64,000 nt of DNA from Aquila chrysaetos chrysaetos (taxonomy: Eukaryota > Chordata > Aves > Accipitriformes > Accipitridae), in the NCBI RefSeq assembly GCF_900496995.4, contig NC_044012.1, positions 3,348,001 to 3,412,000 of the forward strand. The letters run 5' to 3'. The translations under genes and the position numbers were made by a program. Within the stretch, counting starts at the first letter, position 1; each line of letters begins with the position of its first letter. Below the pieces are notes generated by a model that was given only the letters and a program-made list of their open reading frames with translations, made no database searches and had not been told where the DNA came from. Below, piece by piece: positions 14,071 to 27,770 of the stretch.

Positions 14071-14086
14071 TGTTTCCATGGAAACA
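14071..14086. promoter_or_regulatory. RFX X-box-like perfect palindrome
   Basis: TGTTTCCATGGAAACA is a perfect 16-bp palindrome and contains GTTTCCATGGAAAC, matching the dyad form of the RFX X-box. It is set in AT-rich non-coding DNA. Confidence 0.4.
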
Positions 14087-14723
14087 ATGAGTTTCATACC
14101 ATTTTTATATTACACATCAATGAAGTGAAGGCCAACACTTCATAAATGTATTGTCTCACGCAATAATCAAGTAGCTACCAAGTACCACAGCTAAATGCAC
14201 CTAAAATGCAATGAAACCAGCTCCGTAAAACACGAGTGTGTGAATATTTATTGATCTGGTACGACACATCGCTTAAGAGCCAAGAATACCAAAAATACCA
14301 AACGTGGGTGTTTAGGTATTGCAGCGCGTACTGGCTTTTGAGTAAAGCCTCCCTTTCTCAAAGGATCTGGTCGCCTTGAGCCATCTCCAGGAAAGGGTTT
14401 AGGGACCTGTTGTGCGATGCAGATGGAATTCAGCTGCCGACAATGCCGAGAGCTGCCCGTCAGCCGCCGGTCCATCTTGCAGGCAAAGGCGAGCCAAGGG
14501 CGGATGATTTGCAGGACCTCCTAGCCCTGTGGTTAGTGTGCTCACAGGGACGTGCCTGGTCGCCGGCCTTTCTCCAAGGACTCTCTACATATTTTCTCCT
14601 TAAAACAAAATATACAAAGAGTCCACCCGGTATGGAGTGGAATTCGGGACTCTGCCCGCTCCCTCCCAAGCACATCTGGGAGCCTTTCCCTCGCAGAGCT
14701 GAGCAGCTGCACGGCGAGAGAGA

Positions 14724-14755
14724 GAGGGAGGGAGGGAGGCAGGGAGGGAGGGAGA
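14724..14755. repeat. GGGA-rich repeat
   Basis: Short tandem GAGA/GGGA units, purine-only, with one C. Confidence 0.8.
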
Positions 14756-17700
14756 CTCCCATGCTCTGCCACGGAGGAAAGCGAGGGCTGAAACGGGAAT
14801 TGAATTCAGGGACGCTGCGGTGGGTGGCTCAGCCCCGGGGCTCTTCAGTGGGACAGGGACAGGATCGCAGGGAGGTGCAGCCTGGGCTGGGTGATGGGCA
14901 GGGTTGACTTCCCGGACTTCAGGCTTAGTAATTCAGTTCTGAGAATGAGCCACTTGCTTAAAAGGCTCAGTAGGAGTTGGAGTAGCTTGTTTTAATGAGC
15001 AGTTAGGGAAGACTTCACCGTGCAACCCTCTATATTGGACCCTGAGTCCTTATTTCACTGGGCAACGGATTGGAGTCTTGGTTGAGAACAGCCCTTAGAG
15101 AAAAGGAAATGACGTTTTCTCCTTCACTCAAGAAGGATTTGTACACAAGTGGTTGTGCAAAAAATAATAACCTAATTTCAGTTTAGCAACTTAAGAAAAT
15201 CAGAATTTTGCTTGGAGCATTCTCTTTTTTCCCCTTTCCTTCTCTTTATTGAAATACATCCTGGGAAAGTGGTGGGATGCACACAGAAACAGTCTCTCCC
15301 TGTTCCTGATGGACAGGCAGACCACATTCAGCGATCCCTTCCACAGCTATTTCTTGGATGAAGCCAGTTAGTTGGCCCTTCCAGACAAATGCAACAGAAA
15401 TTTCACAGAGAAACTTCACGTGAAATAATTTTTTGACCTGATCCCAAAGGACAACGTTTCCACACAGGGGTTAATGGTTCATCGATGTGTACAAAATGGA
15501 CCCTAGCTGTCCAGTGCAATGGTATTTTCTGTAATCCTTTTTGCTGACAAGCTAGCAGGTGGTGAATCACCACAACATGACACAAAAAGAAATGTTCTAT
15601 GATGGAGGAAAGCAATACATGGAGCTGTATCTCCATCCATTTGAGATGGACACCCATCTACCTCCACCTGACAGAGCTGTTTCTCCCCTTCTCTTATGTG
15701 CCCCCCTGCCATGTGGCTTTTCAGCTTATTTATACTTCCCTTTAGTTATACCACAGCATCTCAGTTGCAGCTCACGCTAAAAGCGTCCTTGTAGCCCTAC
15801 GAAGGAACCAGGGATAAGATGATGCCTAGCACAGCTGGCTGCCTTACCCGATCCTTCCTTGGTCCACTTGGACCATGACCAAGGACCAAGGCTGCAGAGC
15901 ATGCACGGGCCACCCGCATCCAGAAGACTTTGAAGTTGGGACTGCGTCTGTGCCTGATGCATGTTTGCATGCAAACAACGCAGATGGGCGGCAAATCTGG
16001 AGAGGAGAACAGGCTCAAGTCTGCACTTAATGGCCAGTGTAAACATCCCCCTGAAATCTCTTTGCAGATCCAACCTCAACAGTCTCTCTGCTATTCCCCA
16101 CTCCCCTTTTACCACCCAACCTCCTGACCTCGCAAAAATATGTCTCTGAAGGGTCAGAGCTTGGGTGTGGAGCAGATGCTGATGTCTGGGATCAGGAGTG
16201 GGTGGCCCAAGGGCTGGACAGTGCAACATTCCTGTACAGGGTCTCTGGTTGAGATAAGGCAGCCCCACGCTGTGATTTACTCCAAGGATGTGGAGTTTGA
16301 GTGAGTCCTGCATGTTCCCTGGCAGATGAGGCAGGAAAAATCCTGTTGAATAAAACCCTTTCAATCTGTCAGTAATGGTTTTCTTTAGAAAAGCATCTAA
16401 TTATATATAGCTAAAAGCACCACGATCGTCTGGACCACAAGCCATCGCTCACAGCCTCCAAGCCCAAATCCACTGGAACGTACCAGGGACTGAGCTCATT
16501 TGTTTCTGCTTTGGTTAACCCTGGACCGAATCCTACTGGTTTTGCAGCCTTCTTCTGGCTGGACTTCAGTAGCAAAGGTGAGAGAAAAGGCAGCAGTGCT
16601 TCCAAGTGAGAAGGGCCTATGTCAGATGCTTAAATTTTAGGGCTTGGGGAGGGTCAGGGCTTCAAAAACGGATTGATCTCCCCCACCGAGGTGAGTATAC
16701 ACCTCCCTAAAGCCAGCAACTCCAAGTGCAGCTGCTTTGGGCCAGCTGGGAAGAGAGGAGTGAATGTTAAGAGAGAAGAGTGGCCTCCCTCCCTCAACAC
16801 CCTCTCTGAAAGCTGGTATCAGTGGCCTTTCTTTCCTAAAACTGCTCTGATGTAGAGTCTAGAGAACAGACCTGCAATGGATCAGCAGCAGGTTCTTTCT
16901 TCTGCTGCAGAGGTTCAAGCCTGAAATTGCCCCCATGCAACATGGGTGCTTCTAGGTTAAGACAACAGGCAAACCGAGGTTTTAGGGTTGCAGTTCTGGG
17001 CTGGAATGCCTTATATTCAATCTTTTTACCGTTTTTTTAAATCTCAAAATTACTATATCTAGAGAATTTGAAAAGTCATAACCCATCCACAAAACAGCTG
17101 GCTGGAAAAGAGGGTATGAGTTCCCAACCCAGAGGCCCAGCGGTATGGAAAGATAACACAGACAGAGTCTGAATTCACTCTCCAGGGGGAATTTCTTCGG
17201 GCAGTTTGGCGGGAGCATGGTATGTATGTCCCCACCAGCCCAGCCTGCCATTTCCTTCCCCTAATCCATCACATTCCCACCATGCTGCACACACTGAGCC
17301 CAGCCCTGGGTCTGGGGAAAGGGGAGAGCCAGCCACACCGATACGCAATCCCCCTGGGCAGTCTCCATGGAGCGAGACCTGCAGGAAGACTCTTCCAGCC
17401 CCATAGCACATCCCTGCTGGAGTGCAAATATAATCCCAAGGCTCACAGCTAAGAAAAACTTAAGATATCAGTGCATAAGCATGGTTGGCATAACCGTCAA
17501 GAAAGCTTTGGACTGTGCACAGTATGACCACAAGATAAGCAGCACATGCATTTGCAGAAACAGTCGCTCTTGCAGTAAAAGCGATGCTGCAGTTAACGCT
17601 CTGCCTCTGATCTCTCTACACCTGCAATCCTGGTCCCTGGGACACCCGGTCCAGATGCCACCAGCCCCAGTAAGAACTTGGAGCTACCAACCGGCCTCTT

Positions 17701-18629
17701 TACCAGATGCGACTGGTTCTTCCTTCCATGCCTCTGGCGTGGAGCCAGCCGATGGCTCAAGATCCTTGCCCGGGAAACACATTTCCAGCACTGGTGGGTA
17801 ATTGTTGAGAAATACGTTCAAGGAGAGAGGAGTCCAGATTAGTCTGAGTTATGACTCCACATCTAAGGTCATACTGAGACTGACATCAAACCCAGGACTG
17901 AATTCTTTTAATATATAAAAAACCTTCATCGAGCACAACAGATTACTTTGGAATTTGAGCACTTACATCTTTTTTCCCATATATTTTATTACGCAATTTC
18001 TTCTCCCTAGAAGAATATCAAGCTCTTTTCTTAGTTTTTTAAGCAAACCAAAAGAGGTAATACTAATAATCTGGTCCATAACCTGCAACAGTTTCTTTCA
18101 TTGCCTCAGCACAGGATGACAAATGGTCATAACCCTATCTAAGGAAACTCGTTGAAATGAATCAGGTAACAAATAGAAAACATACAGTTTACGCAACAGC
18201 GTGCAACTAAGAAATCTTCCCTTGGCAAAACAATAGGGCCGTTGTATTCCTCATCTGAGCAGTCGGTAAACTCTCCTAGTCCAGGGCTGTAATGAATTAA
18301 AGGCTTTTCTGCAGCAGATACAATTGCTGTTCATTACTAAGAAAAGCACGTTGTATGGGCGTCTGCAGCACGCTAAATGCATGTGTTCATGTTCCCGGCA
18401 TAGTCAAAACTTGCAAAATAGTGGAGAGGAAGGTGATTACCAGACTTGAGTGACTCAACTCTATGCCGATTCCCCCCCTTTTGTAGGATATTGTTTCTCA
18501 ATAACACGGTGGCAGGAACGCTTACAGCCAAAACGGCTGCTGCTTTGATAGCAGAGCTTGAGAGCCTGCTTGGATGGGCACAAGGGCACCGGCAACTCCT
18601 CTGCTACCTGGACTATCAATATTCGTGGT

Positions 18630-18745
18630 TGTTAGACTCTGTCCTTGGAATTTTTCAAGGCTCAGCTAAACAAAGTCATGGCTGACCCGGTCTAGCGCTG
18701 ATGATGGACCTGCTCTGAGCAGGAGGTTGAGCTGGCCGTAACATC
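18630..18745 (+). mobile_element. Degraded CR1 LINE 3' end
   Basis: The run from TTTTTCAAGGCTCAGCT through GACCCGGTCTAG to ACCTGCTCTGAGCAGGAGG follows the 3' untranslated end of chicken-repeat-1 (CR1) elements: a lead into 'ctgacc-tggtctag', then 'cctgc-ctgagcagg-ggttg'. It is diverged and lacks the terminal octamer repeats. No reverse-transcriptase ORF remains. This supports a sauropsid, probably avian, source. Confidence 0.6.
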
Positions 18746-21192
18746 AGGACCATAGGTTACCGGGTGGGCTATCAAGACACCAGAGTTGATCTTCCTGCTG
18801 TTGAATCATTGAATGGCCTTGGGCAAGGTACTAAATCTTTTCTTGACTATATCTCCAGCTCTAGTCAGTCAGCCTGGTCTATATTGGATGTGCAAATCCT
18901 CTTTTGGCTGGAAGGGCAGACGTAGAGGCTACCTGGCAATAGGTATGGGGCATTTCCAGCGGGGTCTGCACGACCACTGGAAAGCTGTAGCTATTTGAAC
19001 ACCAGAAATGGTTAAAACTGATCCTTTAGCACTTCTGATATGCCTGTAGCAGCAATTAGGGCTTACTGTGAGACAGAAGAGATCAAATCCCAGTGGTGGA
19101 AATTAGGAAGTGAAATGCCAAGAACAATAACTAGAACAATGTCATGAATTTCCTCCACCAGAGCACTGAAGGAGTGTGACAGAGAATATTTCAATGGGCC
19201 TAAATAATTCAGAGCATTGGTTTCACTTAGGAAATTCCAACTAAACATGCTCGATGCTTGTGTTTTATTTTTAAATGTTAGTAACGGTTTGAATTGCTAT
19301 CAGGGGTACGCATCACTGGAGTGGATCCGGGGCTTCCGTCTTGCTGCTCCATGGGCTCCAAACCGGTAAGCAGCTTCACAGAGCTGGGAAAAGGGAGCCG
19401 AGACCTGTGAAACTGGCTTTCTCCCGCATCCCCTTTCCCAGAGCACACACATACCATGTGTCATGTTGAAACTGGATGCACCTGCTAGAGGAGCTGCGTG
19501 GGGGCAGACATTATACAACAGTTATAAATCCTTAGGCTATCAACAGCCTTTAGTAAACATTTGGACAATCCTTCCTACCTCTCGGTCGTCCAAATATTTG
19601 CATCATGCGGGGCTGCTAGCCGTTTCCTGACATGCTGCGTATCTAAGAATATCCTCAGATCGTAGGTCGGTTCCAGCGCACTGTGATGGATAGTCTTATT
19701 GGATGAAATAAATGGCTTGGGGAGAAAGAAAAAAAAAAAAAAATCTATCTGTCTCCCGATAATAAATCCAGGTCAGGATGGAGTGAAACAGCTTGCAGTC
19801 ATGAATGGTATTTTTAGAGAGCTTTTAGGATCTGATCCGAAGCACCCAAGGGTTAATGATGAACAGCCCTGAGCTCAATTAGTGGATATACTTCCCTTGG
19901 TGACTCGGACCACTTTGGACCAGGCTCTCGGAGAAATGGTTGAAGATGCTCCTGAAAGCTCTTCCTTCCTGCTGTGCTGAGCACAGGGTTGGAAATAGCC
20001 TGAGCCAACTTTGGATATAAAATAGGAGCCTGCTGCACCGAAGCCGGGTTTGGCAGCTCTTCCTGCAGACCAGAGCATCTCCCAGGTGAATCGCGGGAGG
20101 AGACCACTGCAACGCACAGGGCTTGTAATCTGTGTGCGAACCATTTAATGCAGCAGAATTGCCAAACAGAAATAAAACATTTTTCTTTTCTTAATGCAGA
20201 GAGGGGAAAGAAGCCTGGACTCCGCTTTAAGAGTTGATAGGGTTTAGCAGTTAATTGGATTTAGCAGTTAGTAGTCTTAAACACAAAATCTGTGTTTTGT
20301 GATTAAAACTGCTGTGCTAAATAACAACGTTAGGAAGATTAAGCCTGGCAACATGATAATTTTAGTCTTCTATTCAGTACACAGCTGGTACTTTATGGCT
20401 AAATATACACTATAATAAGCCAGTGGATTTTCTGATAGCGTAGTAAAGAAAATAATCGACCCGCAGCTTAACTGCAGGATAAAACCGCTGAGGGTGTAAT
20501 GTGGCTTTTCCACTGCAACTTCAGTTCGGACCTTTTGTTTTAATCTTCTCTCCCCTCGCAATAAAACCACCAAACCCATGACCAATAAAAGCAACGCGGC
20601 TCGCTATTGTGCGATAGTTGAGGCGGAGGGTGCCATAAATGTGTTTTCTAACCGCGACGTGGGGCTAACCCCATGCAGAGAGTTTGCTCACCCCCAGGTA
20701 ATTCCCCTCTGCCCCTGCCCCAGTTTCTCCAGCATCATCTCTCCCCCTCACCCCCAGTCATCATTTCCTTTTGGGAAACCCACAGCTCTGACCCCTCTTT
20801 GGACAGACTAAACAACATCTGCAAAGTCGCCTCTCTCCCCTCCAGCCCTCCCAGGGGAAAAGAACTGGTCCCAGATGGACAGGAGAAAGCCGGTGTCACC
20901 GGGGAGGGCGAGCGGGGCTCCCGGGGGGTGCCGGGGAGCAGGGATGTGGCGGAAGCATAAAGCACCTGTTGGGAGGCTATTTAGGGATTAGCCAAGTGCT
21001 GACAGACAAATTGGCAAGATTAATAAGAGCAATCAAGGCTGTGTGGGCTCGAGTTGTGAGCTGACATTAATGTGACATCACTTTCATCTGCTTTTGCCTC
21101 ACAGCGCATAGCTGGTCTGCGGCATCTTTAGTGCTTCTAGAGAGCAGCGCGGTTGGATGTGGGGTTAGAAGAGCGGTGGGGGGGTTGCCTGT

Positions 21193-21233
21193 GAGTGTGC
21201 GTACGTGTGTGTGTGTGTGTGTGCACGTGTGGG
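21193..21233. repeat. GT microsatellite
   Basis: Interrupted GT/AC dinucleotide repeat of about 40 bp. Confidence 0.85.
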
Positions 21234-23619
21234 TGTCGGGGTAGGGGACAGCCCTTTGCACCCATCCGTTAGCTGGTCCCCACGCAGGAGCTGCCCACGG
21301 TGACCAGCACAAGGTGGCAGCGAGCGGCTGTGTGTTTCGGGGATCCCTGGACCCCCTGCCCTGCTGTGTCCCCCCCCCACCCCTGGCACCTCTGCAGGGC
21401 CTACCTGGCTCTAACAGCACCGGCTTATTTTCGGTGAACATTTTCTCCAAAGCCATCTACTCTGCTGGGTTTGGGTTTGGTTTTTTTTTTTTGCCCCAAT
21501 TCCTCCTACAGAATCGTTTAATGTCACTGGGAAGAAAAACAATGTTTTCCCCTCCAAAGGAAAAAAAAAAGAGAACGAAGAGGGAAAAAAAGCATCATGG
21601 AATAAAGGAATAAAGGCTAATGCCAGGTGCGAGGAGAGAACAAAGAAACTCCTCTGCGGTCGCGCTAAGCCCACGCTGGGAATCTCCCCTTTCTGCAAGG
21701 AGACGGTTTGACCCCCTAAAGATATTCTAAGGGAGAAAAAGCTGTTTTCAGAGCACTCCTCTGCCCCCCAAACCCGGGAGGAAATCCCCCCTGCAGCTCT
21801 AGTGCAGCACAGCCATTGCATGGGAAAAACTTTAGATAGCGTTTTCTCATTTTCCCTTTTTCCCCTTGTTTTCTTGCATCCCTTCCCTGCTAAAGTTTCA
21901 CTCGCCCCAAATTTTGTTCGCATCCCCTTCCAACAGCAACTTGTTTACGTTCTGATTTTCTTTGTGCTTTAGTCAATGAGGAATCATAACAGTAGTAAAA
22001 CATCTGAATGTACAAATCCTCCAGGTCTGCCTGGCTCTGCTGGAGAGGCTTCTCCACCGAGAGCTTTTGCCCACAAAAGGAAAGTGTTGAAAAGGAGCAA
22101 GATGCCAAACACTGCACGCACGTTTGCTCGCAGAGCTCCTGGGGGGAGAAACCAGCTCGCTGGGACCCAAGGTGGATCCCTCCACACTGGGACATTATCA
22201 AGAAGGAAAAAAAAGTCTGCAAAAAATCTGGGGTTTTATTTAATTATTTCTATCAACAGGTCAAGCATGCAAATGCAGATGGGGATAGAAACGGGCGGGG
22301 GCAGGAATAATTTTGGAGAGGGGTTTTGTTAAGAAAAACAGAATGAGACTGATGCCAAAGTCAGATTCTGAAATCAAAGGAACAGGCTGATGATTGCTGC
22401 TCCCCCCCCAAAAAACACCTTCTCTATTTTCATTTTTATGCAAATTGATTAATTGATTCCTGCTTAGTTAGCATTTAAAAGGACTGGAATTATATATCTA
22501 TATTTTTTACCATCCTAAATGGGTAAATTAACAGGGGTTTTGGAGTGAATTTCAGGTTCTGCCTAACTCCACCCAGCAAGGACAAACCCCTGAGCACGAC
22601 CCATCCCCACCGCTCCTGCAGTTCCCCCTGCACAGCCGAGCTTTTGGGGGACACGCTCCTGTTTGCCACTGGGAACCCCTCTGCGGGGTCGGGGGGGACA
22701 TGGAGAGGGCGAGCTGAACCCCCCCTTCCCCTGCCCTCCTCCAGGAGCCCAGGGCTCGTTTTCGTTGGGTTTTATGGCTAATTCTTGGAGATGCTTTTCA
22801 CTGCAACCCTCCTCCACCTCTACCTACACCGGGAAACGCAGCCGCAAAACCGGGGGGAAGGGATGTCACGGCGGTCCCCAAAGATCCCAAATGTCTTTCT
22901 GCTAAAAATAATAAATCTAAAAAAAAAAAAGAAAAATCATATTTGCTCCTCAAAACTGATTAGGTTTAAAGTACACAGCTTAGACCAATCCGGCAGCAAC
23001 ATCCCGGGCATTCAGTGGTCTGTTTGTAATCTCAGCCTTTTTCATTAACATAAACACTACTTCAACAAAAATATACACGGCCACCTACTAAGCCAGTGAA
23101 GTAAAGGAGGAGCCGGGCGCGCCGCTCTCGCCGCGGGTATTAAGCCGGGTTTAACGGGCGCGGAGCGGCCGCGCATCCCGGCGAACGGCGGGGCAGGAGC
23201 TGCGTGGAAAACCCACGCGAAAATCGGTGTTAAACCTGTGTTCTCGTTCGTGTCCCTGCCCCGGGGGGGTGGTGGATGGAGGGGGGGGGTGTACAGGCAG
23301 AGCCGTTCCCGCACCGCCAATTCCCCTCTGCGGGAAAAGATGAAGGAAACAATAAAGCATCGAACCAAATCCCCCGGTACCCAAACCTAAAGCCGGGGTG
23401 TTATTCTTTCTTCTCGCCGTTTCGCGGTGTCCAGGGACACGGTTAAGGGCACCGGGCACCGGAGGGGGCTGCCCGCCCTCGGGGCCCCGACGGGACGGGA
23501 CGGGGATGGGCTGCTCTGCCCGCGGGTGCGCTTCCCTCCCGGCTCACCCCTCTTTTCCAGGGGAAAATTAGGTTTTCTATCTCTTATTATTGGTTTTGCA
23601 GGAAATTAATTTCCCTTTT

Positions 23620-24330
23620 CGTATGTGCTTTCTTGCTTGCTCTTCTTTTTTTGCTGTCGTGCTTTGTCTCTCTCGTTCTCCCCTTTTCTGCCTTTCTCTC
23701 TTTTCTTTCTTTTTTCTTTTGCTCTTTTAATCTCTTTTTTCTGTTTCTCTTTCTTCCTTCCTTTCTCTCTCTCTTCTTCCTTCCATTTTCTTTCTCTCTC
23801 TTTCTTTCTCTCTTTCTCTTTTCCTTTCTTTCTTTCTCTTTTCCTGTGTCTTTCCTTCTCCCTTTCTTCCTTCCTTTGTCTTTATCTTTTTCTTTCTTTT
23901 TCTTTCTTTCCTTCTTTCCATCTTTTCCTCTTTCTCTCTTTTTTTCCCTTTATCCCTATTTTTATCTTTCTTTTTACTTCTTTCTTAATTTCTGTTTCCC
24001 TCTTTTTTGCCTCTCCGTTTCCCTGTTTCTCCATTTCTCTTTCACCCTTTCTCTCTTTCCCACTCTATTGTTCTTCATTCCTCTGTCTTAATTTCCCCTT
24101 TTTTCTCTCTGTTTCTCTCTCTTTCATATTCTGTCTTTCTAGTCCTCTTTTTCTTTCTCTCCTTTCCTTTCTTTCTTTCTGTCTCTCTGTCTTACTGTCT
24201 TACTGTATGTAGTTCTGTATGTCGTTCCGTCTGTTCTGTCTTTCTTCTTCCCCAAGAACTCTCTCGTTCTCTCTCCTTCCCTCCCCTCCAGGACAGTCTC
24301 TCTCTATACCCATTTATCTATTTCAGTATT
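23620..24330. repeat. Long polypyrimidine (TTTC/CTCT) tract
   Basis: About 700 bp, almost entirely C and T on the plus strand, made of degenerate TTTC, TTCC and CTCT units. It produces long low-complexity frames (Phe/Leu/Ser on plus, Lys/Glu/Arg on minus) that are not genes. Confidence 0.92.
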
Positions 24331-27300
24331 TTGAGGCATTTCTGTTTTCCTCTGGGGCTACAGGGCAAACCAGACCCAGGGCTCTGCTCTAAAGCCTCTT
24401 CCCGATGTAAAGAAAATGCCCTTTCCTGATATGCCAGGAAATTTCCCAACACGGCTGTATTTGGGTTAATCACAGCCGTTTAACCTTAGTCGGAAGAGTT
24501 TGAATACCCCCGCGGGTCGGACCCACTCCCTCCCCAACGCCGGGGCTGCGCAGGCAGATTTCGATACGCTTTAAGGGCTCAGCACCGTGCCCCGACGGCC
24601 CGGTCCCACCCGTGGAGGGGGGGGGACACGACTGGGGGACACGGGCGACCCGGGTTTGCCTCTGCCCCGGGCACCGGCAGCTCCCCCGACCCCGTCCCCG
24701 CAGAAACTCCGCGGCTGCGGCTTCGACCCCCGCCTCGGTGGGGGAAACACCGCCGGGGGGGGAAGAAACTCCTTGAGCCCGCGATGCTTTTGAGTGAAGC
24801 ACTCAAATTCGATCGTTTCCAAAGGAGAAACGAATGATGCTGTAAGAAAAGTTATTATGCTGCAACCTCAGCCCTGGGGCAGCACCTTTCCTCGCAGGTA
24901 GCCCGCAAAATCTGCTGGAGAAAGGGATTTGCTTCCAGTGCCTTGGGGCCAGGGGGGAATTCCCCCATTCACCGATTTTAAGGGGGTTAGATGCGAAATT
25001 ATTTTGTGTATTTTAAGAAGTGGAATTTAAGGGAGATTAAGAGCGCGGAGCTGAGGGTGCTGTGCAAAACGCGCTGGGGATTTTTACAATTCAGCGAGCG
25101 ATCCTGAAAACCAGAAAAGCCAAACCATTTCTGGGTTCGTTATTCGAATTTTTAGTGAGTTCTGCGCCACTTTTGGTGGGGCTTTTTTTACAGATTTCTT
25201 CCCCTTTCCTCCCCGGATTTCGCACACGCACATCCCCTTCCCCAAGAAACCCAGATGCGCAACGGGCGGGTGGATGTACCCGTTCCCGTTATCAGCCTGA
25301 TTCTCACAAAAAAAAGGCAACTGATTTGCTGCAGAAATCGATTAACTTCGGGGCATAATAACCAGTGCTGCGGAAAACCTTCCCACCTTGGGTCGGGCAT
25401 TTCAAGTATCCACTGAGCATCTTTCCCGGGAATGCCAACGGAGCACGCTCTTCCCTGCAGAACATTTTTTAAAGCCCCCCCAAAATCGCTTATAATATTC
25501 AACTGGGGACCGGTTGTGCAAAAGGGATCGTTTTAAGAGGCTCTTTTCTGGTTTTCTAAGGAGGTGGGAAATATGATTAACCAATTTTTGGTGTCTTTTA
25601 ACTCTCTGCGCTGGTAACTGCAAAGCAAAGGGGGTCACGAATCTGCAGCACCCCGTTGCGTGGCTCCAGAACCCGCTGGTGCACTACAGAGCGGCCAGGG
25701 TCCACCAATTAAGCGATATCTCATTAGCTGGGGGTTTACTCATTAAAAAAAATAATAATAATAACGATGAAAAACAGGTTTTGCGGGGAGAGCTTCCAAG
25801 GAAAGCCAGCCCCGGGTCTCTGCAAAGAGGGGAGCAGGGAGAGGGGAACTGCTGTTGTTTACAGCGGGGATTTTTCACGTTGTTTGTGAACATGAGTCCC
25901 GAACCCGCCCCCCCCCACCCCCACCCCCCGGCTTTGGGTTGGGGAAGGGGGAGAAACGGAGTTTAGATGCGGAATTTATTATAGAAACAAGATTTAAAAA
26001 CATCAGGAGGTTGCCCTGGGACATAGGCGGTAGCTGTGCGGGCTGATCCCGGTCCGGGCGGGGGGGGGGTCTCCCCGGGGCGGGCAGGCAAAGCCCGCTG
26101 CAGCCCCTCCGAGCCGGGCCGCAGGCCTTTGCCTTGGCCGGTGCAGCCCCCCCCCCCCCCCGCCTCCCCCCGCCGTGTGCTGCCCCTTTGCCCGGGGGCT
26201 GTAAGGCCGCTCTGCAGCCCAGCCCCTCTCCCTGCAGCAAAGGACCCGGAGAAACATCCCACGGGGGTTTTGGTTGCGGTTTTTTTTTCCTCCCCAAAGG
26301 GATGCTCCGGGGCTCCCTCCAGCAAAAGCCGCTTTTGCCAAGTGGGGTGGACCTCGCCGGTCCCGGGACAGCGTGGGAACTCCGTGGGCAGAGACCAGAG
26401 GGACAAATCCCCTCTTCTGCACCAGGGACCTTCTCGCACGTACATTTTCCCCCCCCGGGCAGGTACCTGGGCAGGTCTGTACCTCCCGGCATGTCGCCGT
26501 CACGGCCCGGAGATGATGCCGGCCTTTCCCCGCTCTCCCGGGGAATCCTTGCCCTCAGCATCCTTCGCTGGCACCCACTGTTCTTGCCGCATCCCTCCCC
26601 ACGGGGGACCGCCGCGTCCTGCGTGGATGGCTTTGCCACCGCAGCCCCCTCTCCCTGCTCGGCAGGTGATAAGACAGAAGGGGTGGTGGCTGCTGGGGAC
26701 CCCGACGCTGGGGACCCCGGGGACACTTGCTGGCACCCCCTCTTTCCCCGGGACCGGGTGATGCTCCTACCTCGGTGGTCCCGGGGAGGACCGTGCTGCA
26801 CAAGATCCTTTCTCCCCCCAGAGGAGCCCACCCGGACCCGCAGCACCGGGGACCGACCCGGGGTTCTGCACTATCGCGGACACCGGGGGGGTCCCCCCAA
26901 TCCCCCCGTCCCCGGGGTTTTCCTCTTAGGGAACCCGCTGCCCGCACCCCCAGCCCAGGGGACCGGGGTACCCCGGGACTGAGCACCGAGGGGCAGCACA
27001 GGGAGGCCGGATCCTTCCCAAAACCCCACCGGGTTTATTTTCCGCATGTCCCTCTATATTTAAGTGTAGACGAAGACGCCAACTTGGTTATTGTTCAGCC
27101 CGACAATATCCCGTCCCCGCGGTTTTTAGTACCCGTGTAAGAAAATAACTCTTTTCTCCTTGATTTGGGCTATTCCGTTTTAACTTCTCTCCTTTCTCCG
27201 TGCAGACGGATTTTGTGTGATACCCCGAAACGGGGAGCCGGTGCTCCTCGCCTGCCCGACGCTAAAAATTCCCCCCGGTGGGATTTCGACGGGCTTTTGG

Positions 27301-27734
27301 CTTAAAGTTGGGAAGAAAACAACGAAAAAAAGAGTTCATTAAGCCTGAAAATAAGACTAAGCCCCTCTCCCTCCCCGTTCGGCGGGGGCTCGCCGGCCCG
27401 GCCCGGCCCGGCCGGGCTTTTCGCTCCGGGAGACGTCGGGGGGCTGGAGGCGATTCCCGACCCCAAAAAGCTCAGCGGATCGAAATGTTTCTCCGGTACC
27501 GCTGCCCCATTTTACCGCCAACCCGCTGGAGTTTGGGGCTAGAAAAACTGGAAATGGCTACTTGTTTTGTCTGCGTGCCACGCTGTTCTGCCAAGGAGCT
27601 GGGAGAGGGGGGCATCCCTTCCCGAGGGTCCCAGTTGGTTTGGGGGCATCCCCAGCATCGGGCTCCCATCACTAAAGGAGCCCCCCCAGGGAAGAAAACG
27701 TGTCCGAAAAGCACGGATGGCTCAGCCGTGCCAG

Positions 27735-27770
27735 CCTGGATTTACACCTGGATTTACACCTGGATTTACA
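27735..27770. repeat. 12-bp tandem repeat
   Basis: Three tandem copies, the last incomplete, of CTGGATTTACAC. Confidence 0.85.

Larger units (their letters stand above)
12000..22500. other. FOXF1 upstream flank, no gene seen
   Basis: No supported coding exon. It contains a T-box half-site cluster (12062-12410), an RFX-type palindrome (14071-14086), a GGGA-rich repeat, a CR1-like remnant and a GT repeat. Short ORFs show no similarity that I recognise. Confidence 0.7.

Noticed and set aside
23625..24212. 195-codon Phe/Leu/Ser-rich ORF that looks like membrane segments
   Set aside because: It is a translation of the polypyrimidine tract and not a membrane protein.
25875..26846. 323-codon minus-strand ORF and overlapping plus-strand ORFs
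   Set aside because: Composition-driven (Gly/Pro/Arg/Ala) in a CpG island, open in several frames at once, with no recognisable domain.
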